Positions 52,418 to 64,000 of a stretch of DNA of 64,000 bases are shown here, piece by piece. The DNA comes from Paramecium tetraurelia. Lineage: Eukaryota; Ciliophora; Oligohymenophorea; Peniculida; Parameciidae. Positions within the stretch are counted from its first letter, which is position 1. The number at the start of each line of letters is the position of its first letter. The stretch covers positions 372,001-436,000 of the forward strand of contig NW_001799000.1 in assembly GCF_000165425.1 (NCBI RefSeq), in the 5' to 3' direction. A program made the position numbers and the translations under genes. The notes beneath the pieces were generated by a model. The model was not told the origin of the DNA and searched no databases. It saw only the letters and a program-made list of their open reading frames with translations.

Positions 52418-54331
52418 ATGAAAAAATTAGGGAGAAAACTAGATTTTTTTTAATCCCCAGTTGAGTTGATGATCCATAAGAAAAAATCACATCAGTCATT
52501 ATTTGGAACATCCATGACAATTTTGATGTTTACTTGCGTTTTAATGTACATAATCAATAAATTTGTGTAATTGGGATAAAGAAAGGAATTTTAAACCTTA
52601 TATTCAGAGGTATACTATGAAGAGATTCCAGTATTCCCATTATATTCCAAGAATTTCACTTTATAGTTTGCGTTTTAAACTGAAAATTAAAAAAATTATA
52701 TTGATGAAACTATATACTAAGTCAACGCTGTAATGGTTAATAGAGCATAGGTTATGTAAGTTCAATGATTTATAAAAGTAATGATCAAAAACCTAGCGTG
52801 TCATCGACTAGAACGAAAATTCCCCTATCTAAATGTGCAAAAATCGGAATACCTTATGAAGATTTGGAAGATTAACTTGATGATGTTGATTCTGAAAATA
52901 CATATTGCCTAGACTGGAATAACATTTCTAATCTCAGTTTAATTGGAACTCCCGAATAGGAAAACTACACTTATATATATATAAGCTTTCAATAATGTGT
53001 GAATGACACTTAAAATAGTAATATTTAAAAACTAAATAGTCAACAGTACAGTTTGTAAGTCTAAAGAAGAAATTTAATAAAAATTACATCGAAATTATAT
53101 TTTATTCCAATTGTCATCTTATAATATTGATTTAAGAAACTACCTCAAACCAAATGTTCCGAAAGTTGAAGAAATTCAGACAACAATTTCAAGTCAAGTT
53201 ATGAAAGATATCACCTTATTCATGCAACCAATAACCACATTGACAGAAGAAGGACTATTAAATGAATTAGTACGTAGGGATTCAACAATTAGATACTTGA
53301 AGACTTAAGAAGTTATAGACTTTAATAGCGAAGAAGCCTTAGCATCAGTTTTGATTCGATTGGCAAACACAGAGAATATAAGTTACAGAATTTATCCTAA
53401 ATTATAAGACATTTTGGCTTAAGCTGGTGGTTTATGGGAGGTTCTAATGCTTGTTTTTACCATTTTGGTCAAACCTATTCAATCTTTATCTTATAAGTTA
53501 GATGTTATTAATAATCTGTTTAATTTTGAGGGATAAAAATTATCAAATGACGAGGATGGAAGCAAATAAATCTTAAAGAGACTGACAATTATCTAAGATG
53601 GCGTTTAAACTCATGAAAATGATCCCTCTAATATGATAAATTAATAAAAGTCGAAGACCTCTATTCGATTTCCTAGAGGGAGACTGACACATAAAACAAC
53701 AAAATTAGAAAATGGCAATTTTGGGTGGGCAGAGAAGTCTTCCCAAATTGTTACTAATTCACCAGAAAATGATAAATTAATTCAGAAAGGCATTCGATAT
53801 GCATTAAGGAAATTATTTAATATAGCTACACTGAAATTAAGACTAAGTCCTCTTGATTATATTAAATATTTAAAGTGTGGGTAATCATTTATTTTGATTA
53901 ATAGAAAAAAGGTAGGAAAGTTTAAATAATTGCACTACTCGATAAACAAATTGGAGAAATGCTTGGACATACTATTTATTATCGATAAGTTGTAAGAAAT
54001 TGATAAACTCAAAATGATTCTATTAAGCAAATAACAGGTGCAGCTTTTCGATTTTTTACCAAAACCTCTCATTTCTTTAAACCCTAGTAACTTGTAATAT
54101 AACGAATCATAAATGTATTCGTCTTTGTTGCAACCGTACAAATCCTAAAAATAGAAAGCTCAAGAAGCATAGTTAGTTCTGGATGAACTACTTGAAAATT
54201 TGGATGATCCTATTACTATTAAACTTATCTCTTTGATGGATCCTAATATTTTTAAGCTTCTGTAAATATAATTTGACCTCAAAAAGAGAAAGGCTTCTAA
54301 AATTACCACTCCTGAAATATTAGAATAGTGA
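52418..54331 (+). CDS. Two-TM protein with Cys-containing ectodomain
   Basis: 622 residues after introns of 23 and 22 nt. After a short basic start, a TM (SMTILMFTCVLMYIINKFV) leads to a luminal or extracellular region of about 270 residues with scattered Cys and Asn. A second TM near residue 330 (GGLWEVLMLVFTILVKPI) follows, then about 260 cytosolic residues ending in charged helix. This layout is common in a large Paramecium-type family of unknown function (recalled pattern, not verified). No catalytic motif is visible. Confidence 0.7.
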
Positions 54332-54550
54332 AATATATATGTTTATTATTAATAATGATTTAATTGGATTTTTTCAATTAGATTCCTTATCAGATAGTAG
54401 ACTCACTCTTTAGAAATTTTTATATTTCTGATATAATAACTAGTTTAAATTTCAAACTAAAATAAGATGTTATTTATTTAAAATTATTAATTAAAGAAAT
54501 TTAAATTTAAGTATATTTTTATAAGATTTTAATTAATTTTAAACATAAGA

Positions 54551-56869
54551 TCATGAATGATTCATCTATGCCATCTAATAACATGACTTAAATTCTTCGT
54601 AGTTCAACTCATTCTCATCTGTACAAACCATGTCTAGTAACATCAACAATCTTTTGATTGGAATGTTATCTATTGTTGAGCAAATTTTCTCAATTTGTGC
54701 TCTTTATTTTTTCTACTTTTCAGATTTATCATCTTTGTCTGGGATATTCATATAGTTGTAAATCACAGTCCTAATTTCCTCTTTCTTTGAAAGATTTGGT
54801 ACCTTAAAAGTTAGATTGAAGCAAGAAACAACACCCAATTGTTTTAGGATTTAATAAGAAGATGTAGTTCCTACTATCATTAATTTATTTTAAGTCTACA
54901 TATAAACTATTTAAATACCTTATCTGGTAATCTTTTAATCAAGACTAGGAGTGCTTATAAAATCGAATTAGAGAATCTGGGTCCAATATCAACGTATTCA
55001 ATCAATCTCTCAATGTTATCAATAACAATACAAGACAGAGAGGATTTGTAAGCATCATTGAATATCTTACTAATTTTATTTATGATAGCATCCTCTGTCA
55101 TACCAATAAAGCATTCTGGCGAAATCAATTTTACATATGGGAATCCACACTCGACAGCGAAATAAGCAGCCACACTTGTTTTACCTGATCCTTGGTATCC
55201 TTCTAAAAGAATTGAATTCAATTTTGAACTCTTTCCAAAACGAGTTTGATTGATTGTACCTCTTAACATTTTTTATAATTTTTAGAATTCATCTCCAAAA
55301 TCAATCAATTAATTTTTAAGTAGCAAATCGAATTTATTTGAATCAAATCCAAATTATGGTTTCACTTCTTCTAAAGCATTCTAAAAGTCTGCCCTTGTTA
55401 TTTTCAAATCATCCTACTAATTCACTCTTTATGAAAAATTAAAAATGTTCTAAATTCTCTAAAAGGCAAATGATGATGCTGATTTAACTACTGCCTCAAT
55501 CTCAGCTCCTGTATAATTCTTCGTTAATGTTGCTAACTCTTCATTATTTACGTCTTTATACAAGGCTTAATTCTTTCTTAAATTTTCAGTATGAATTTAA
55601 AAGATTTATTATCTACCTTTTTCATCTGGCAATCCAACCTCGATATGCACTTCAAATCTTCCAGGTCTTAAAACTGCTTCATCAATTAAGTCTTTTCTAT
55701 TTGTCATACCAATCACAAGAATATTATTTAAAGAATTAACGCCATCTATCATTGACAATAATTGATTAACAACATTATCATATGCTCCAACGCCCGATGA
55801 AACAGATCCTCTCTATTTGCAAATGGCATCCATTTCATCAAATACAATTATATGCAAATCACTTTCATCTCCTAAAGTTTCCTAATCCTTAATTGCATCT
55901 GCAAACAACTTCCTAATATTCTCCTCAGCCTCTCCTACATACTTACTAAATATTTCTGGGCCATTAACAATCTTTGGAGGTCTAGCCCTTAATACGTTTG
56001 CCAACTATCTTGCTATCAGAGTCTTTCCTGTTCCTGGAGGACCATACAATAGCAACCCTTTAATATGCTTAATCCCATATTTCTCTAAATATTGTTATGA
56101 AAATCTTCTTGATGAGAATGCTCTTCTAAAAATATCTGCTAATTCCTTGTCTAGACCTCCTACTCCTAATTGATCAAAATTAAAGTCATCTTTAAACAAT
56201 GTTGCTGTCTTCTTCTAGACATTTTTCATCTTCAATTGAGATATCCCAGATCTTACACTAAATTCTATTTCTGTATTGTCAAACAACATCCCTCCACCTA
56301 CAAACTTCTTTAGATTTTAATCTGTTTCGACACTCAAATTTTCTGTTCGTGTTACCTACAATTTAAATTTTAATTACTTTTATTAAATAATGATTCTGAT
56401 TGTGTTGGAATAGCTACACTTACCCAGTCTTAAAAAATTGTCCCCTGAATTGAGTTTTGAACAGCTTTGCAAATTCATCATCATCTAACTCAATTTAATT
56501 TCCCCCATTTCCAAGTGACTAAATATCAATCTCTAAATCCAAAACTTTTAACCGGTACTCTTTGTCTTTTGGCAATTTGAATACTTGAAATTCAACTTCT
56601 TAACTAATAGTCATTTTTAATAGCTCCCTCTAATATTTGTTCGCACCAATCTCATTCTTTCTATAATCTGCATCCTATCATAATCACAAATAAACTAATA
56701 CCCCTTTGAAAACGAATATGTAACCATTTATTATTACAAAGAGCTAATCACTTTCTCCTAATTTATTTTCTTTTTTTAATTTATCAACTAGTTCTTTTGA
56801 ACCATAAGTCAAGCCCGAATAAGCATGTTCAGGATTTCTCAATTAAGTCGCTACTAATGTTTATGACAT
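54551..56869 (-). CDS. NSF: Vesicle-fusion ATPase NSF (Sec18)
   Basis: Roughly 740 residues with several small introns. The N domain ([20 protein letters not shown] and IGANKYQREL) binds SNAP/SNARE. D1 is complete: GPPGTGKTL Walker [10 protein letters not shown] Walker B, and [21 protein letters not shown]2 has GYQGSGKTS Walker [10 protein letters not shown], and [20 protein letters not shown], an NSF-specific block. NSF disassembles SNARE complexes after membrane fusion; Paramecium is known to use it in its very active membrane traffic. D2 is the hexamer-stabilising ring in the family. It converges with the two-TM gene, leaving 219 bp between stops. Confidence 0.93.
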
Positions 56870-57579
56870 TTAATTATTGGTTTTGTCCTTGATATTGGCT
56901 TATAAGTACTAAATTTTATTCTATTAATCTTGAATAACCCTATTAATATATTCTATTTAATTATATTTTTATTAGAATTACAATGAATTTCAATAAATTC
57001 TTAATATAAAATCTGACATAAAAGCCAATATATCCTAACAAAATTAATTGAGAAAGTATTAGATGATTAAAAGTTCCATATGTATTATAATTAGAAAAAA
57101 TGCTTGATTGAAGAATTAAATTTAATAATAATAATTTTTTTTCAATATACTTATATCTTATTCAAAAGAATTCTATGTTTCTTACGCTCTAAATTTGAGT
57201 AGATTTAAAATTTAATAGGCTTTAAATATTGTAATTCTTTTAGAAGTGTTAAAATATAATGAATTATATAATAATAGATTTTTAACATGATTAAGTCTAC
57301 ATGTTTTCAAATTTGATGTATCTGAAAAAGATATCAAAATCTTTAAATATACTTGGTCGTAATTATAAAGTGATTTACACTTTAAAAGATAACTGCTTTT
57401 AAACATAAGAATAAAATATGGTATTTCGCAAGTAAATTTGATTTATAAATAGAATTGACCTGCTTCTCCATTTATTAGATTTTAATTGTAAGCAGATTTT
57501 TGAATGAAAATATAAAGAAACAATCCTTGAGTTGGCTTTTTAAAAAAATAGAACCACTCAAGATATTATAAAAATAAGA
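56870..57579. other. Intergenic upstream of NSF
   Basis: About 700 bp, A+T-rich, holding the NSF 5' flank. No open frame or element was recognised. Confidence 0.5.
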
Positions 57580-58060
57580 ATGGAGTTATTAACTATATTT
57601 AATTAAAGCAATCGTAATTATTTCGTTAATGTCTTAAATAAGATATCTTGGATACCTAGAACGATTATACCTCACAGAAATATTGATAATATAAATATTT
57701 TGAAGAAATACGTTGCACATTTTACCTATATAGGACTATGAAAAATGATATATAGACATTGAAATAGAGGGTCTGATTTTGGTTCTTTATCCTATATTAT
57801 AGTAGAATAAACTCTTGGAGTAATTTAGCAAATAAATAGAAAATATTGTTTAGAAATGAAAATAATCAATATAAGAAATGGTTAAGTTTATAAAATGGTA
57901 AGAACAATGTTAATTAGGATGATTGGAAGGATTGAGCAAAGTATAGACTGCATAGGAAGTATAAGTCAATGAATTGTTATAGGAATGAAATGCATAAAAC
58001 AATGATAAGAGTAGTAATGAATATCTGCGATGGAATGAATATTAAGATTTAAATATTTTT
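57580..58060 (+). pseudogene. Possible decayed host gene
   Basis: Coding-like frames begin MELLTIFNQSNRNYF and, after a possible 22-nt intron, continue as YIDIEIEGLILVLYPILQ and later NNVNQDDWKD and AKYRLHRKYKSMNC. In-frame TGA codons fall after DYEK (near 57745) and after QDDWKD (near 57937), where the context would suit tryptophan. Small slips are also needed. It looks like a dead gene rather than recoding, but it is weakly supported. Confidence 0.3.
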
Positions 58061-58066
58061 TAAATA

Positions 58067-58595
58067 ATGGTTATCAAGACAGATTTGTGCTCTTTTAGTG
58101 AATGGAGAATCTATCCTGGACATGGAAGAAGATTCGTAGCCAAGGATGGCAGACTCTTCTATTACTTGAATTAAAAGAGCAGAGCTTTTAGTGCAAGAAA
58201 AGTATTGAATCTCTTAACATATAGATTAAATCTCAAGAAATCTAATGGACTGTTGCTTGGAGAAGATTAAACAAAAAGATTAAGACAGATGAAGGAGCTA
58301 AAAAGAGAAGAATCAGAAATCTTAAAGTCTAAAGAGCTATTGTTGGTATTTCTTTGGAAGAAATCAGAAGAAGAAGAAAGGAAGATGACAGTAATGCATA
58401 TTCTCATAATCCTTAGAAACTAGAAAGGCATAAGCTGAACAAGCTGCAAGAGAAATTAAGGATAGAAAGCAAAAGCAAATTGAAGCTTAAAAGAAGAAAC
58501 CTGCTGCAGCATAAAAAGTTGCATAAAAAGCTGAAGTCAAAGCTCAACAAAAAGCATAAAAAGGTGCTGCAAAAGCCAACAAAGGTAAAAAGTGA
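58067..58595 (+). CDS. RPL24: 60S ribosomal protein eL24
   Basis: 159 residues after introns of 23 and 26 nt. The N terminus is diagnostic (KTDLCSFSEWRIYPGHGRRF and AKDGRLFYYLNQKS), as is WTVAWRRLNKK followed by RAIVGISLEEI. The C-terminal tail is Lys/Ala-rich, as usual. eL24 sits on the 60S subunit and forms an intersubunit bridge with the 40S. Compared with animal eL24 the first residues are typical, but the zinc-binding Cys pair seen in some archaea is absent. Confidence 0.93.
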
Positions 58596-58659
58596 TTCTT
58601 ACAATATAACATCAAATACATATATATTTTTTAGATTATAATTATTTTTATATTATTCA

Positions 58660-59243
58660 ATGGAAGAATTATGTTACACCATTCTTGGAATGGGTTTAGG
58701 AATTGTTGTATAACAAATACATGAGAAGTTATCCAAAAATAAAAAGTAGAATAAGCCACAATAATAGAATATGGGAACAAAGAAATATTTGCCATCTACT
58801 CCAGATATGAAAAAAGCATATCAAGAACAAAAATAAAACTTTCTAATTCGATAAGCATCTTAATAAGAGGTTGGTGATACAATTAGAAAGATAGTCAAAA
58901 TATAAGGCAAAATTTCAGGGTTTGATAATGATGATGAATTGAATTATATAAATAATTCATAAGAAGAAATTAAAGAAGATAATGACTCAAAAGAAGACAA
59001 TGATTCATAAGAAGAAAAGGCTTTCTAGCCAAAAACACCCAATTTTTAAAATAAATCCTCGACCTCCTAAAGTATTACATTGATCACAAATTAACTAGTT
59101 TCTAGTTAGTTATCTTTGGGATAATTACAATCTAATTAATTTAGCGATAGTAGTATTATTTTATCAATAAATAAGAAAAAAATATACCTCCTCCTGTTGA
59201 AAGTTAGGAATAAATTATAAATAGCAGCGATTCAGAATCATGA
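58660..59243 (+). CDS. Membrane-anchored acidic low-complexity protein
   Basis: 185 residues after one 26-nt intron. A short hydrophobic N terminus (LCYTILGMGLGIVV) may be an anchor. It is followed by basic and then acidic repeats (EDNDSKEDNDSQEE) and Ser/Gln-rich sequence ending in SSDSES. No domain was recognised. It starts 64 bp after eL24 on the same strand. Confidence 0.6.
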
Positions 59244-59440
59244 TTATAATATAAATTTTAAATATCAAAATCTTATACATTTATTTAATCAATCAAGAAA
59301 TTAATGTTTTCATAGATTAATAATTTTTCAATCAATTACATTTTTATGAATAAGGAATGATTAAGTCTTCTCATATCAATCATATCTCTCATCTTTTATA
59401 TTATTTTAGAATTAATTACGTTTTTTTATTAATTAAATTA

Positions 59441-59677
59441 ATGAATTATCAAGAATTAGAATAACATTAAAGAAGAAAACAAATTACTCTAAATGATGCT
59501 ATGTTTACAATATTTAAAAGAGCTATGGTAAAGAGTCCTTGTTTTATACCATTTATTATTATAATGACTCTCTTATTTGCTATTGGAATTTTGCATGAGA
59601 CTGGAATTAAACCAATTCATGAAATGTTTCCTCTTGGAGGTACAACTGGTGAATTCTTGAAATCTGAATAGATGTGA
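59441..59677 (+). CDS. Small single-TM protein
   Basis: 78 residues, no intron. After a polar start, a TM segment (CFIPFIIIMTLLFAIGIL) is followed by HETGIKPIHEMFPLGGTTG. It could be a small organelle-membrane subunit (inference). No family was recognised. Confidence 0.55.
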
Positions 59678-60255
59678 AACGATTGATAAACATAATAAAA
59701 CATTTTAATATTACTTTCTTATTATAAATTACTTATAGTTTATAATTATTTACATCTATTATTTGTCTTATGTTATTTATTGAAATACTTAATAATTTTA
59801 CAATTCAACTATTTACCAAAAAGAGTTAATTTATTCTTTTCAAAAAATTACAATAATGGTGTAAAAATTTAGGAATTTTATATTATTTAAATTTATTAAA
59901 TATTAAATTCAACTCTTGTATTAGTTATATATAATTAAGGTTATCTTATATAATAAGGAACTAGTATTAAAAAATAGCAGAATATTTTATATTGATAATC
60001 AAGTGATAAAATAATTAGTATAACACTATTTTTTTGATATATAATAAAAGGAACTAGCAAGGAATATTTGGTTCTAATAAAAATAAAAAATAATCCATCA
60101 AAAATATATAGATTATACATATGATTATTATAAGATCACATTAAATGGATTAGGACAATGTTTCGAAATATTTTATCAACTTTTATGAACTATAAATTCA
60201 TATTTATATTACTGAATAATACATATATTTACAAAAATTGCAATTTGAAATTTAA
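59678..60255. other. Intergenic, nothing recognised
   Basis: 578 bp of very A+T-rich spacer upstream of the NlpC/P60-TTL gene. No open frame with protein-like content was seen. Confidence 0.5.
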
Positions 60256-62179
60256 ATGGACCGCAATTTATAATCATGCTTCTAACAATTTCAAGTGAAA
60301 AGAAATCAAAATTTTCTATATCAAAAGTATGTCAACAAGGTACTGATGAAATATTAAATTAGACAAACAAAGAGAAAATGCCTGACGAAGAATTAAGATA
60401 GAAATTCATAGCACAAGCATTCAAATACGTTGGAGTTCCCTATCATAGTAGATATCATGATGAAACTTCTCCACACTACAATGCTCCTCTGTATCTAGAT
60501 TGTTCTGGACTGATCAGATAAGTAATTTATGATCTAAGAGAATACTTTGGATTCACTTTAGGAAAATGGAATTAAGCATACTAATATGATTTACTTGATA
60601 AGGAGATTGAGTTTTAAGACTTGAAACCTGGGGATCTAATATTTCTCTCTGGAACTTACTATGACAAATCTTGCAGAGCTTTCCAACATAATATTGTTCA
60701 TGTTGAAATTTATCTAGGAGGTGAAAGAACTATTGCTGCAAGATGGTAAAAAGGTGCAATTCAAGAATTTGAAACATACAAATTTGAATCACAAAATTAC
60801 TATGATATTAAATATCATTATAAATCCATACAACCTTGGTTAGAGGGAAAATGTGAAAGCTTTTGTGCTGAACATCCTTGGAGAGATGATAGAAATATAT
60901 GGGTTAGTGATAAATACTCAGTATTTGCTAAGAATTTACAATAAGTATTGCCTGCTGATTTTGTACATAAGCAAAGGGTGTATGTTGGATAAGGTAACAA
61001 TGCAGAATTAATTAAATCCTATTTCAGAAACTAGAATTATGAATTAATGGATACTGTTTAAGATGCGTTTAAAAATGATTATTTTATCAAGTGGGTCTAA
61101 TGTCCTTAAAGCATAAATTATTATGAATTCAAACCAGGCTAATAGATTGTATAATTATTTTACTATCAATATAGATCAATCATATACCTAAAGCATCTCA
61201 TAATTTAGGGCTCAAAATATCCATGTTGGAATTGTTGAGAGAAAATTAGTGTGAGGATGTTTTGCCTAAGACTTTTAGATTAAATCAAATCACTGAAGTT
61301 ATTGAATTTCTGAAGGACAATGAAGAAGGTATTTGGATATTGAAACCATATAATTTGAACTGTGGCAGAGGAATCAAATTCATAAGTGATATTGCCAGAT
61401 TTAAGTAGGATCTACACCAGAAAAGATAATATCAGATCGGAGACTATTATAAAGTGTATGTTGAAAACGAAAGGAATAAATTAAAATAAGAAATTCAAGA
61501 TCATTTGGGAATCAAAGAAAATGTTGACCCAGAACAATAATTAAAATATGATGATATTAATCCAATGTCCATCATATAAAAATATATTGAAAAACCCCTT
61601 TTGTTGGATGGTAGAAAATTTGATATTAGATGTTATGCTCTGATAGCTTAAGTGAAACCATATACAGTACTCTTTCATCACGGATATGCTAGATTGAGTA
61701 TTTTTGAGTACACATTGGATGACATTGAAAATGAATAGAATAAAATTATACATCTCACCAATAATGCAATCTAAAAAACTCATCCAACATATAAAGAGAA
61801 AAAAGAAAGTTCCATATGGACTATGGATCATTTAGAGCAATATTTACAAGACTTTTATCATTATTAAGTAGATCAGATTAAATCAATTAGAGAATAAATT
61901 AAACAAATTTCTCATAGAATCTTTAATGCTGGATAGAAAAAGATCCAAGCTGGAGGACAAAAAGGAGAATTTGAATTATTTGGGCTTGATTTTATCATAG
62001 ACGCAAACCTTAAAGTTTACTTTTTAGAGGCTAATATAAATCCAGCACTTTTTACTGAAAATCCCAATCTTAAATAGATTATCCCTTCAGTTGTTGAATA
62101 AACTTTAGACATAATTTTAGCAATTTAAAATAATCATTAATATTAGTTGGGAACATTTGAAGAATTAATAATTGAATGA
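60256..62179 (+). CDS. NlpC/P60-like cysteine peptidase fused to a tubulin tyrosine ligase domain
   Basis: 624 residues after introns at 60340-60362 and 61149-61174, with the exon sum an exact multiple of three. Residues about 40-200 form an NlpC/P60 fold: YVGVPYHS, then LYLDCSGLIRQVIYDL (nucleophile Cys75), LKPGDLIFLSG, and HNIVHVEIYLGGERTI (candidate His141). Residues about 290-610 are a TTL ATP-grasp domain: ASHNLGLKISMLELLREN, IWILKPYNLNCGRGIKF, YIEKPLLLDGRKFDIRCY, HLTNNAIQ, FELFGLDFIID and VYFLEANINPAL (Glu575, Asn577). NlpC/P60 enzymes cut amide bonds of gamma-Glu type peptides, and TTL enzymes form amide bonds on tubulin tails. A single protein that both adds and removes a modification is inference. 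The closest functional analogue I know is bacterial glutathionylspermidine synthetase/amidase. Confidence 0.88.
61149..61174 (+). other. 26-nt intron between the peptidase and ligase halves
   Basis: Begins GTATAATT and ends AATATAG. Splicing joins EFKPGQQI to INHIPKASHN, keeping one frame. Left in, the peptidase part would end at a TGA shortly after, near 61240. A canonical intron at the junction argues against two separate genes. Confidence 0.8.
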
Positions 62180-62332
62180 TATTGATTTCATAATTAAAAT
62201 ATATTGTATAAATTATAAAGCATCAAATCTTCTTTATCTTTACTTATCTCCTTAAGAGATTAGAAATTTTGGAAAATCCCTTAGGAGTCCAAATAATATT
62301 CTCTTTAGGTTTCTGATAATAAAGGAATAATA

Positions 62333-64000
62333 TCATAAAGTGGGAATCTATAATGAATTATCTAGTATTTACAATTAGTTTTATAATCCATACTAAATGA
62401 CTAGATCTAATTCCTCTTCACGTTTTTGTTGAGATAGTTTAATAGCTAAATCTTTAATATACTTTTCTTTATTATCAGCTACTGTTAACATCACTTGATC
62501 TATTAAATCTAACTAAATATTAACACTCTTAGTACAGTTAATTATGTTTCATTTAAATTGTGATCCAATTCTAAAGTCAAGCGTTCGTGCAAATCCATAT
62601 TTAAATATTAAACCTGATCGATTGCATTTTTTGCAATAAACATCTAAGCAATCAATTTTTGCATTTTCTAATCCAATTTACTTGCATTATCAACACACTT
62701 TGAAAAGTCATCCACTTATAAATTAATCTTTTTATATTAGATATTAATACACAAAACTCTAGTAATGCATGTTTCAAATGGATAAATGAAATTTCTTATG
62801 CCTAATTAATGACAATAAGTTTACTATCATGAATCATTAACTATAATATAATTACAAATTCATTACAATTTTTAATTATCCATTTGGTCTAACCTGTATT
62901 TCAGGATATTACCCATCAAGTTAATTAGCTTTTAAAAATTCACAACTTTAAAGTTGGTTTTATGGTGGATCTAATTGGGCTAGAGTAATTGTAATAGCAA
63001 CTTAATTCACAACAATAACCATCTTAATTTGAGTTTAAGTGACATAAAATAATAAGTCTTCCCAGAAATAGCTATCGGTAAGTTGTTCAAATTCAGTTAA
63101 AATGGGGATAAACTATCCATTTTATTTCATGAGAAGAGAAAAGGTCTTCTCATATTAAAATAACAAAAAGGTTTCATTTATGTTGCTAGTCACATTCAAA
63201 GGAGAAATAAACTAATTACCAAATGGAACCAATTAATTGTTTTAAAATTAATAAAATTAACCATTTTTCAATTTTAGTTGTTTAATTTCTGCTTTCAATT
63301 TCTAATCTTCAATGTTGCATTCAGAATTTGTAACAATAAAATAATAACTTTACACTCCAAATACTCTTTCAGGCTATGGCAAGTTATTTATTGAAGCTTT
63401 TAAAAACATTGACTATTTCTTTGTGTGATCAAAACCATAGATTTGGATGACAAAATTAACAATGTTTGAGGAATAGTTGTAAATATTTCTGGAAAACGTT
63501 TTCTAATTAAAGAACCCACTTGTTTGAGACTCAACCTTTTCTTCTATTGTGACATTTTAGTTTCTTTCATTCAAGGGAACAGAAACGATTAGCTCTTCCT
63601 TATATTGATGCCATGCTATGGAGTTGCCTATTCCTGTTGATAGTTGTTCTAATTCACTCAAAAAATGCAAAGTCAATTTGAGATCACTTTCCATCATATC
63701 ATAGTTCAAATTTTTATTATTTATTGAAAGCACAGCATATTGACCATTATTGTTATGGATCACAAAATATCTACCTGATAATGAAATCAAGATTTTAGAA
63801 TCTACATTAAAAAATAATAATGATACCATCCCAAGCATAAGACGTTTAAAATGAAAATATTTTATGTTGTCTACTCATAACGGTCCATTCTTCTTTTTTA
63901 TTTGTGAGTTCTTAAGTAAATTCAGTCAATGTACAAATCACATTTTTACCACTTGTAGATAGATACATCAAATTAGATTAATCAGTTTATTTGTTTAATA
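62333..64000 (-). CDS. Uncharacterised protein, 5' end beyond the window
   Basis: C-terminal part of a larger protein, with introns including a 25-nt one near 63816-63840 and a 23-nt one near 62500. The visible N-terminal portion (about 300 residues) is rich in beta-strand patterns (SKILISLSGRYFVIHNNNGQYA at its start, shown here by its key residues), suggesting a propeller. The last 150 residues are coiled coil (LDQKMQKLIAQMF and DLAIKLSQQKREEE). A propeller plus coiled coil recalls nucleoporins such as Nup88, but this is only a guess. The stop is at 62333-62335, converging with the NlpC/P60-TTL gene at 153 bp. Confidence 0.6.

Noticed and set aside
57740-57940. Nuclear copy of mitochondrial DNA (TGA as tryptophan)
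   Set aside because: The same frames use TAG as sense, which does not fit the ciliate mitochondrial code, and no mitochondrial protein was recognised.

Overview
This window reads as macronuclear-type genomic DNA of a ciliate, most likely Paramecium. Three things support this. Long conserved proteins read through only if TAA and TAG are glutamine and TGA is the sole stop. Nearly every gene is split by very small GT...AG introns of about 18-35 nt, most of them 22-27. The base composition is strongly A+T-rich with short intergenic gaps. No tRNA, rRNA, telomere repeat, CRISPR array or recognisable transposon was seen.

Layout. 1-1.9 kb: a fused multi-pass receptor plus phosphatidylinositol phosphate kinase. 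3.1-6.2 kb: two kinase genes on the minus strand (a casein-kinase-1-like pseudokinase and a PH-domain kinase). 7.3-10.6 kb: a large helical protein of unknown function. 10.6-13.2 kb: gene-poor sequence. 13.2-19.2 kb: peroxisomal acyl-CoA oxidase, a coiled-coil protein, an NT-C2 protein and a CxxC protein. 19.5-23.9 kb: a tandem pair of membrane-protein paralogues. 24.1-33.6 kb: a PGPGxY-repeat protein, the axonemal protein DNAI7/IC97, small genes, a damaged-looking GOT1-like gene, a secreted CAP protein, a LYR-motif (ISD11-like) protein and IFT81. 33.6-43.2 kb: a SAM-FHA-FHA protein, a membrane sensor with a vWA-like end, three unrecognised proteins and a CDPK. 44.0-56.9 kb: an HTH protein, ISWI, a coiled-coil protein, a TTLL, a two-TM protein and NSF. 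58.1-64 kb: ribosomal protein eL24, small membrane proteins, a NlpC/P60-TTL fusion and the 3' part of one more gene.

Functional themes. Ciliary genes are frequent (DNAI7/IC97, IFT81, two TTL-family ligases, the PGPGxY protein), as expected of a ciliate, and they are not arranged as an operon. The most unusual architectures are the NlpC/P60 peptidase-TTL ligase fusion (60,256-62,179) and the receptor-PIP-kinase fusion (1-1,872). In both, the gene models join only when a canonical tiny intron is removed between the two halves.

Several genes (acyl-CoA oxidase, ISWI, GOT1-like) have single-base reading-frame breaks that no GT...AG intron convincingly explains. These could be assembly errors or early decay. 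All coordinates, introns and translations were worked out by eye, so exact exon ends carry some uncertainty.
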